This document shows positions 10,101-17,400 of a DNA stretch of 64,000 nt, piece by piece. The notes beneath the pieces are model-generated. The model was given only the letters and a program-made list of their open reading frames with translations, was not told the origin of the DNA and did no database searches. Both the position numbers and the translations under genes were made by a program. The first letter of the stretch is position 1, and every line of letters starts with the position of its first letter. Origin of the DNA: Streptomyces sp. V3I8 (GTDB taxonomy: Bacteria; Actinomycetota; Actinomycetes; Streptomycetales; Streptomycetaceae); assembly GCF_030817535.1 (NCBI RefSeq), contig NZ_JAUSZL010000002.1:1-64000 (forward strand), read 5' to 3'.

Positions 10101-13100
10101 GCCCGCCCTGCGGGAGGCGATCCTGGCGGGCCCGGCGGAAGGCACGGGGGTCTCACTGCGCGTGATCGGCCATACCCGTACGCACTTCGACGGTGAGGCG
10201 TTCGTCGGGCTCGCGCTCGGGGTGCTGGGCGAGTACGGCCTGCCGACGCGCACCGAGTCCCTCGCGTTCACCGACGCCTTCCTGGACGGCCTGTACCGGA
10301 CCGGCGACCCCCTCGCGGTCGGGCCGCGGCCGGTCTTCCTGGGACCCGGGCCGACGGGCCGGTGGCCGGCGGAGTACCCGGCCGAGTTCCGTACCGCGCT
10401 GCCGGCCCTGGCCGGGTACCGGCGCTACGCCGAAGGCGACGTGCCCGGATCGCCGGGCGGTTTCTACATCGTGTCCGGCCGCCACCGCTACGACGTGCAC
10501 GTCCCGGGCCGCGTGCCGCGCGGCATGCCCGTGGCCGTCCTCGATCCGTTCGGCGCACCGAGCACGACCGACTACGACGAGCACGACCTGCTGGCGGTGC
10601 GCACCACCGACGCCGCGGGCCTGGCGGTCTCGGCCGTCAACGACCACCGGATGCTGCTCCCGCGGGAGGTGACCGACGTCAACGGCAACTCCACCTCGGT
10701 GACGTTCTCCCCGGCCGGGCTGGTCGTCGCCCAGTTCGTGCGCGGCAAGAACGGCGAGGGCGACCTCGATGTGCCGAGCGTGCGTACCGTCTACGACCTG
10801 CACGCGTTCGCGAGGCGCGGCCGGCCTGCCTCGGTGCGCAGCTTCCGCCGCACGCACCACGTCGCCGAACCCGACGTCGCCGCCGACGAGCGTGACGAGG
10901 TGATCGCCTCGGTGGTGTACTGCGACGGTTTCGGCCGGGTGCTGCAGACCCGGTCGCAGGCCGAGGACACCCTCTTCGGCGACCCGGCCCACGGCGGTGG
11001 CACCCTTCCGGCCGACGACCTCACGCCGGTGGGTGACGCGGCGGGCCGGACCAGGGCGCCGGGCGGCCCGGACAACGTGGTCGTGTCCGGCTGGCAGGTG
11101 TACGACAACAAGGGCAGGGCGGTATGGAAGTTCGAGCCGTTCTTCTCCACCGGGTACGACTTCGCGCCGCCTTCCGACGCCCAGCTCGGGCGGAAGGCGA
11201 CCGTGTTCCACGACCCGTGCGGACGGGTCGAGCGCACGGTGAACCCGGACAGCAGCGAGAAACGGACCGTCTTCGGCATCCCGGCGGACCTCGCGGATCC
11301 CGGCCGCTGTCTGCCGACCCCGTGGGAGTCCTACACCTACGACGCGAACGACAACGCAGGCCGCACGCATCCGGCGCAGGCACAGCCCTACGCGGAACAC
11401 TGGAACACTCCGGCCAGTGCCGGGACCGACGCGCTCGGCCGCACGATCACCGCGGTCGCCCGGAACGGCCGGGAGCCGTCCGACCGTCTCACCACCCGCT
11501 CGTCGTACGACATCCGGGGCAACCTGGTGGCGGTCACCGACGCGCTGGGCAGGGAGGCGTTCCGGTACTCCTTCGACCTGGCCGGGCGGCGCTGGCGGAC
11601 GGACAGCGCCGACGCGGGCCGTCGTGACACCGTCCCCGACGCCCTGGGGAACGTCGTCGACAGCCGCGACAGCAAGGGCGCCCTCACGCTGGGCGCCTTC
11701 GACCTTCTGCAGCGGCCGACCCGGGTCTGGGCCAGGGACGACTCCGAGGACACGGTCACCCTGCGCCAACGCATCGACTACGGCGACGCCGGTACGCCCG
11801 CCCAGCGCCCCGCCGAACGAGAAGGGGCCCGCGGCCGCAACCTGCTCGGCCGGGTGGTCCAGCACCGGGACGAAGCCGGGTGCGTCGCCACCGGGTCCGT
11901 CGACTTCAAGGGCAACGTGGTGCAGCTCACCCGTACGGTGATCGCCGACGCGCCCGTGCTGGCCACCTACGAACGAGCGGCCGCGGCCGGCTGGCAGGTG
12001 CGGCCCTTCCGGGCCGACTGGACGCCCGGCCCCGGCCAGACCCAGGCCCAGCGCGACGCGCAGCTGCTGGAGCCGGCCGCCTACGTCACGTCCGCCCAGT
12101 ACGACGCCCTGAACCGGGTCAAGAGACGCTTCCTGCCCGTCGACGTGGAGGGCAACCGGCATGTGCTCTACCACGCCTACGACCGTGCGGGCGCGCTGGA
12201 GCAGGTGCAGCTCGACAGCGCCGTGCACATCAGGCGCATCGCCTACGACGCCAAGGGCCAGCGATCACTGATCGTCTACGGCAACGGGGTGATGACCCGC
12301 TGCGCCTACGATCCGTACACGCTCCGGCTGGTGCGGCTGCGCAGCGAGCGCTGCTCCGTCGTCGACGCGGCGACCTACCGGCCCACGGGACCCGCTCTCC
12401 AGGACATCGGCCACGACTACGACCTGACCGGCAACCTCACCACCCTGCGCGACCGCACGCCCGGCAGCGGTGTCCCCGGCAACCCCGAAGCACTGTCCAC
12501 GGCCTCCGCGCGACTGCGCGCCCTGCTCGGCAGCGGCGACGCCCTCGACCGGCACTTCACCTACGACCCCACCTACCGGCTGGTGGCCGCCACCGGCCGC
12601 GAACACCAGGCGCCGCCGACCGGGCACCCGTGGATCGACCTGCCGCGCGGCAGCGACGCCACCAGGGCCCAGCCCTACACCGAGACCTACCGCCACGATC
12701 CCGTCGGCGGCATCGTGCGACTCGTCCACGCGGGCACCGGCGGCTTCACCCGGGACTTCACCACCTCGGCCGGCGGCAACAGGCTGCACCGGATGACCGT
12801 CGGCGCACTGCCGTACGACTACGGCTACGACCCCAACGGCAATCTGACGACCGAGACGAGCAGCCGGTACTTCGCCTGGAACCACGCCGACCGGCTCGTC
12901 GCCTTCGCGACGCAGACACCGGGCGCCGAACCCTCGGTACACGCCCACTACCTCTACGACGCCGGCGGGCAGCGGGTGAAGAAGCTGGTCCGGCGGCAGG
13001 GCGGCGCGGTCGAGGTCACCCACTACCTGGACGGCATCTTCGAGCACCGGCGCTGGAGCGGACCGCAACCCGGCACGAACAACCACATCCATGTGACGGA

Positions 13101-14400
13101 CGAGCTCCAGCGAGCGGTTCTTGTCCGGGTCGGCGCCGCCCACCCCGACGACCGCGGCCCCGCCACCGCCTTCCACCTGGCCGACCACCTGGGCTCCAGC
13201 ACCACCGTCGTGGACGGCACCGGCGCATTCGTCAACCGCGAGGAGTACACCCCCTACGGCGAAACCAGCTTCGGCGGCTACGCCCGCAAGCGCTACCGCT
13301 TCACCGGCCGGGAGCGCGACGAGGAGAGCGGGCTCGGCCACCATCAGGCCCGCTTCTACGCACCGTGGCTGGCCCGGTGGACGTCCTGCGACCCACTCAC
13401 CTCACCCCATGGGGCGTCGAGCTACGGCTACGTGTCGAACAACCCGACGGGACTGGTGGACCCGAACGGCACCGACGACAGGAAACCCGCCGGCCAGGGT
13501 GGGGCACCGGCCGCGCCGGCGAAGGCGGCGCAGAGCCCTGCGGGTTCCCTGCGGGAGGAGGACATCCCCTACCAGAAGGGGGTCAGCGGGTTCTTCGCCT
13601 CGATCGTCACCGGAGGGCGTGGCGCGGCGGGCAACCGGCGCTACGACACCCTGGGGCCGGATCAGACGTTCGCGCGCGAACTGATGGACAAACGGTGGGG
13701 CTGCACGCTCTGCCACGTCACCACCCAGGTGTGGAACACCTGGGGGTCCGGCGGCGTCAACCCGCAGAACAACCTCCCGCTCGACTGGACGATCAACACG
13801 GACGGTTTCGACCGTTTCGCCCGCATGAGCATGTACTCACGCGCTGTCGTGGAGTCCGCGCTGGGCGCCAAGACCATGACGGACGGCCTCTCCGGGATGC
13901 GGTCGCCACGGTCGACGGCCACCCGCACCGCCACCCCGCCCGCCGCCGCGCGGCCGCCCGTGGTGAGCGTCACCTATACGTCCGCCATGGCCAGTTCCCC
14001 CAGCGACGCCCAGTTCGGGCGCTTCAACATCGAATGGGCGCAGACCGACGGCCCCCTGATCCGCGGTCAGCGGCTTCCGAACGACGGCGCGCTGCGCAGG
14101 ACGGCCAGGAACCACATGGACAGGAGCGGTTTCGACAGGACCGGACTGCAGGCCATGCACCCGCTCGACTCCGTCGCCAACAAGCACCTGACTCCGGGTG
14201 GGCCGGTGGGGACCACCTACTACTTCGGCGACGCGAGGGTGAACGCGTCCTTCGGCTCGCAGTTGGGCAACGAGTTGAACAGGCTCGGCGTGCGGCCCGG
14301 CGACAGCTTCACCGTCAGGTTCGTGGGGTTCCCCGACTACACGGCCGTGCCGCCCATCGCGCCGCCGTCCAGTCCGCCCAACCTCAAGGGACACCGCTAG
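7117..14400 (+). CDS. Tc toxin TcB-TcC fusion (SpvB / VCBS / TcdB-mid / Rhs core with variable C-terminus)
   Basis: A 2427-aa protein. Residues ~15-330 match the SpvB/TcaC N-terminus (ISLPQGGGAVQGLGEKF, FTGTGNMSVPL, GLGWQLGLPG). Residues ~370-680 hold FG-GAP/VCBS-like units (FLDADGDGRPDL, LVDLDGDGLTDV, LGDVDGDGAADL), the beta-propeller that contacts TcA. TcdB middle domains follow (FLDFTGGVKPHLLTAVDNSL), then YD/Rhs repeats to ~2050. The Rhs core RFTGRERDEESGLG...ARWTSCDPL...YGYVSNNPTGLVDPNG (~2058-2117) carries the conserved Asp pair expected for self-cleavage that frees the cargo inside the cocoon. The last ~310 residues are a variable toxin domain. ATG at 7117 follows GGGGAGG; the frame extends upstream to 6937 but lacks homology. 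In many Tc loci B and C are separate genes. Confidence 0.88.
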   Translation: MTSTDTAGTAAGSAISLPQGGGAVQGLGEKFAPDLFTGTGNMSVPLTVPAGRHGAAPSLSLGYSSGNGTGVFGLGWQLGLPGVSRKTSHGVPRYLDAAGPGGGPADVFLLSGAEDLVPVAGTYPGRVRYRPRTEGLFARIEHVRDATGDYWEVRSKDGSLTRYGTRRPAEAADTWRDPAVTADPRDASRVFGWRITETVDPLGNPVRYAYLADAGTEQGRLWSQPLLAGISYADYGDRADPAFLVSVDFVYSPRPDPFSEYRAGFEVRTSVRCDTVRVTTHAADGVARVAREYRLAYRQAEFNGVSLLTGVTEVGIGESGTPTSAPTSAPAPAPEEPLPPLTFGYSDFDPAGRRFSPVSGPGFPATALNGPTLALVDLHGAGLPDIVELGAAARVWRNAGGGRFEPPRSMAQAPPLSLAQPGVRFLDADGDGRPDLFAPAAGTPGQEAGPTAGYFPMAFAGGWSSRGFTRYPHSPAVSAADPRVKLVDLDGDGLTDVLRSGSRLQAWFNDRDPRTAWRRSAVGAGGPPVDLADPRVRLADMTGDGLQDLVLLRNGNVSYRPNLGHNRWGAQVRMRDAPRLPDGYDPRRVLLGDVDGDGAADLLYLDNGRVLLWGNRSGNGWTVAPVVVRGTPSVSGTDVFELSDLYGTGMAGLLLSRPASVSGGPHVRFLDFTGGVKPHLLTAVDNSLGAVTRITYAPSTQEYLRDFADPATRWRTTLPFPVQVVTRTEVADRISGGTLSTGYRYRHGYWDGAEREFRGFALVEHLDTETFGEGAGAGVPDGHHAPPVLTRSWFHCGPVAAGESGDWSELDLGHEYWRGDAPMLSRPADQVAFLAGLPRDARRSALRTLRGQALRTEVFALDDSALSDRPYTVTENLSGVREEETAGPPDRQRVFFPFSLGTRTTRWERGPEPMTQFAYPTGYDAYGFATGAVSVAVPRGRDPLAVAAPSAVVEPYLATCTTTQYARRDDAGHYLVDRVARTTDHEVVNDGRLPVPALREAILAGPAEGTGVSLRVIGHTRTHFDGEAFVGLALGVLGEYGLPTRTESLAFTDAFLDGLYRTGDPLAVGPRPVFLGPGPTGRWPAEYPAEFRTALPALAGYRRYAEGDVPGSPGGFYIVSGRHRYDVHVPGRVPRGMPVAVLDPFGAPSTTDYDEHDLLAVRTTDAAGLAVSAVNDHRMLLPREVTDVNGNSTSVTFSPAGLVVAQFVRGKNGEGDLDVPSVRTVYDLHAFARRGRPASVRSFRRTHHVAEPDVAADERDEVIASVVYCDGFGRVLQTRSQAEDTLFGDPAHGGGTLPADDLTPVGDAAGRTRAPGGPDNVVVSGWQVYDNKGRAVWKFEPFFSTGYDFAPPSDAQLGRKATVFHDPCGRVERTVNPDSSEKRTVFGIPADLADPGRCLPTPWESYTYDANDNAGRTHPAQAQPYAEHWNTPASAGTDALGRTITAVARNGREPSDRLTTRSSYDIRGNLVAVTDALGREAFRYSFDLAGRRWRTDSADAGRRDTVPDALGNVVDSRDSKGALTLGAFDLLQRPTRVWARDDSEDTVTLRQRIDYGDAGTPAQRPAEREGARGRNLLGRVVQHRDEAGCVATGSVDFKGNVVQLTRTVIADAPVLATYERAAAAGWQVRPFRADWTPGPGQTQAQRDAQLLEPAAYVTSAQYDALNRVKRRFLPVDVEGNRHVLYHAYDRAGALEQVQLDSAVHIRRIAYDAKGQRSLIVYGNGVMTRCAYDPYTLRLVRLRSERCSVVDAATYRPTGPALQDIGHDYDLTGNLTTLRDRTPGSGVPGNPEALSTASARLRALLGSGDALDRHFTYDPTYRLVAATGREHQAPPTGHPWIDLPRGSDATRAQPYTETYRHDPVGGIVRLVHAGTGGFTRDFTTSAGGNRLHRMTVGALPYDYGYDPNGNLTTETSSRYFAWNHADRLVAFATQTPGAEPSVHAHYLYDAGGQRVKKLVRRQGGAVEVTHYLDGIFEHRRWSGPQPGTNNHIHVTDELQRAVLVRVGAAHPDDRGPATAFHLADHLGSSTTVVDGTGAFVNREEYTPYGETSFGGYARKRYRFTGRERDEESGLGHHQARFYAPWLARWTSCDPLTSPHGASSYGYVSNNPTGLVDPNGTDDRKPAGQGGAPAAPAKAAQSPAGSLREEDIPYQKGVSGFFASIVTGGRGAAGNRRYDTLGPDQTFARELMDKRWGCTLCHVTTQVWNTWGSGGVNPQNNLPLDWTINTDGFDRFARMSMYSRAVVESALGAKTMTDGLSGMRSPRSTATRTATPPAAARPPVVSVTYTSAMASSPSDAQFGRFNIEWAQTDGPLIRGQRLPNDGALRRTARNHMDRSGFDRTGLQAMHPLDSVANKHLTPGGPVGTTYYFGDARVNASFGSQLGNELNRLGVRPGDSFTVRFVGFPDYTAVPPIAPPSSPPNLKGHR
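13471..14397 (+). other. Variable C-terminal (cargo) domain of the Tc toxin
   Basis: The ~309 residues after the Rhs core. Seen in order: a Gly/Pro/Ala linker; a segment with WGCTLCH (one C-x-x-C-H) and NTWGSGGVNPQNNLPLDW; a Pro/Thr linker; then RFNIEWAQTDGP, LQAMHPLDSVANKHL, TTYYFGDARVNASFGSQLG and FTVRFVGFPDY. The last part has several His/Asp/Asn and a compact alpha/beta look typical of polymorphic-toxin enzymatic domains. I do not recognise the family. There is no dedicated immunity gene directly after it, which fits a toxin aimed at eukaryotic rather than sibling cells. Confidence 0.55.
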
Positions 14401-14483
14401 CCGGCTCACCGGCATCCCCGCCCGCCGTCACGCCACCGTCCGGACACGACCCGGCGCGTGAACAAGCAGATGGAGACACGAAC

Positions 14484-17400
14484 GTGAGCGTTACCGTACA
14501 GATCAACGGACCGGCCGCGAACGCGGTGGTACGGCGCACGGTGGTGGTGACCGCCCAGGTGAACGGGCTCGTCGCGCAGAGCGGTGACCACGACCCCTAC
14601 GACATCCTCAACTCGGTCATGGTGTCCGTCGCCGGGCAGCCCGCGGTGCAGGCGACCGGTTCGGGCGGGGCGTGGACGGCCCAGGTCCCGCTGTCGGCGT
14701 CCGTCGCGCCGGGCGCGCAGGTCCCGGTCCAGGTGACCGTCAACTACCACGCGATTTCCTTCTACGTCCCGTACCCCGAGCAGTGGCCCGACGTGTGGTC
14801 CGCCAGTTCCGTCGCGCTCAGCAGCTCCCAGACCGTGCAGACACAGGCCGCCCTGCCGCCGGCGTTCACCTGGACGGCCCCCGCCGCCGGCAGCACGGTC
14901 GACCTGTTCGAAGGGAGCGGCCAGGTCAACCTCCAGTTCAACGTCACCCGCGCCCAGGTCGCTCCGCTCACCGTCTCCGTCACGCGGGACGGCACGACCA
15001 TGCCGGTGACGTACGCCGGCGTCACCTCGTACCAGATACCGGTCAGCCTGCTGCCCATGCCGCTGGGGCCGCGGACCGTGACGATCACCTGCACCGATCC
15101 CGACGGCCTCACCGCCACGCAGACCCGTACGGTCACCGGCCGCGACGCCTCACCGCCGAACCTGCAGGTCGCACCCGTCACCGTGTTCGGCGACAGCAAG
15201 GGCGGCGCGACGGCACCTCTGCAGGGGACGGCGCCGGACGCGCAGAGCGGTATGACGGGCGGCAGCGCCAAGGTGGAGTGGGCGCTGTCCCCCACCGGTA
15301 CCAGGACGCCGGCGAAGCCGGGGGCCGGCAACGACTGGAGGAACTGGACCGCGGACGTCCCGTTGACCGGGTTCGGTGCGCACACCGTCTACCTGTGGGC
15401 GACCGACAATGTGGGCAACGTCGCCGCCAAGGACGTACAGGCGACGGTGATCAGCTCGTACGTGCCCGGGACGCTGGAGCAGCGGCTGGACGAGCGCGAG
15501 TATCTCGCCGCGCTGCTGTCCTTCGCGCACGAGCAGGTCACCGTGCCCGGCCCGCCCGCGGCGCCGCTGGACACCGCCACCCTGGTCGCCGCGCTCGGGC
15601 AGCCTCTCGACCGGCTCAGCCAGCCGTTGTCGGCCGAGGCCGACCTGGGCGGCCACGAGGTCAACCAACTGCGGATACCCGTCGAGGTCCTGCGGGCCCG
15701 CATCGCGGCCACGGGCACCCCCACGGCCCCGGGCGGCAGCCTGGAACTGCGGTACCGCACCACGGCCTACGCGTCGCTGCTCGCCGCCGCCGGAACGTCG
15801 TACGCGGAACTGCGGCTGGTCCGGGGCGCCGACACCGCGACCCGCCGGGCCCTCGCCGCCCGGCTGGGCATCCCGCTCTCGTCGACGGCGCCCGACGAAC
15901 TGGACCAGCTGCTCATCGACGGTCCCGCCATCACCGAGGCGGCGCTGGAGACGCTGTTCGGCCTTCCGTCGACCACCGCGTCCGACCCGCTGCGCGTCCC
16001 CGGTGTGCCACTGCTGCTCGGCTGGCGGCTGGCCGCCCAGTCGCTGGCCTGGGCCGGACAGGACCAGCACCCGGATGCGCCGCGGGCCTTCGCCGTGCTC
16101 GCCGACCCCGACGTGATCAACGCGGGTGACGTGATCGGCGGACCGACCGGCGACCCCATCCGCAAGCTGTTGACGGACCGGGCCCAGGCGCTCGCCACGT
16201 ACCGGGCGACCCTGTCGGCCCTCAGGACGGGCAAGACCCCGGCGGCCGCACTGACCGCGATGCTCACGCTGGCGCAGCCCGGCCTCGATCTGGCCGCCCT
16301 GGGCGCCCAGGACGCGCAGGGCGTCGACATCGGCGGCGCCCTGGCCGCCCGGGGCCTGCTCCGGGCCGGCTTCCTGTATCTCAAGCGGCTGAGCGCGCTG
16401 GCCGCCGCCGGAACGGTCACCACCGCCGAGTGGGACGACGGCCTGGCCGTTCTCACCGGTGCGTACAAGCGCCGGCAGCTGTACCCGGCCTGGCGGGTGG
16501 CGGAGTCGGGCTTCGTGCTCTCGCCGGACTTCTTCGTCGCCGGCGGCGCCGGTCCCACGCCCGACCCCTACCGCGCCGGGGGCGAGGCCCGGGCCGAGTG
16601 GCAGTCCGTGCTGCGTGCCAGGATCGCGCAGCGCGAGGAGCTCGGCGAAGCCAGCGCCCAGGCCGTGGCGGCCGCCGAACAGGCCGCGCTGCCCGTCCTG
16701 CGCGACGCGCTGCTCGCGGACCTGGCCGCCACCGCCACCACGGCGGGCGATGCGGGCGAGTCGATGTCGGCGCGGTTCTTCGTCGACATGCTCGCCGGAG
16801 GGACGCTGCGCACGACCCGGATCGGGCAAGCGGTCGAGAGCGTGCAGTCGCTGCTGTCGGCGAAGCGGTCGGGCGAGCTGGCCCCGGACCATCCCGCGGC
16901 CGGCTGGACGCTCAAGAACGGACCCGACACGTTCGCCGCCGCCTGGGCGTGGATGGGCGAGCAGGGCACCTGGCAGGCGGCCACCACGGCCTTCCTGTTC
17001 CCCGAGCGGCACCTTGATCCCACCCTGCTCGTCCCGAGCGCCAGGACCATGACGCCGGGCACCCCGACGCTGCCGCTGGACGTTCTCTTCGCGCAGGTCA
17101 GCGCGCCGGGAACCACGTTCACCGCGGGCACGGCCGTCAAGCTGGCGGCCGACTACCTGGCGGCGAAGAGGATCACTTTCCCCTCCCCGTACACCTATCT
17201 CGACCCGCAGCGCAGAGGTGCCCACCAGACCGCCCTCGCGAACCTGTCGGCCGGTGTCGAGAGCACTCCGACGACCGGCCACGCCGACAACCGGGAGATC
17301 TTCTGGGCCGTTCCGATGCTGCTCGCGCAGCGCCTGCAGGCGGCCGGAGACCACCGGGCCGCACTCGACTGGTACTGGATCGTCCACCCCTACGACCTCA

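Noticed and set aside
11880..14483. Upstream in-frame extension of the TcA-like gene
   Set aside because: It overlaps the Rhs region of the TcB-C gene in a different frame and encodes Arg-rich nonsense; GTG at 14484 has a ribosome-binding site and starts the homology.
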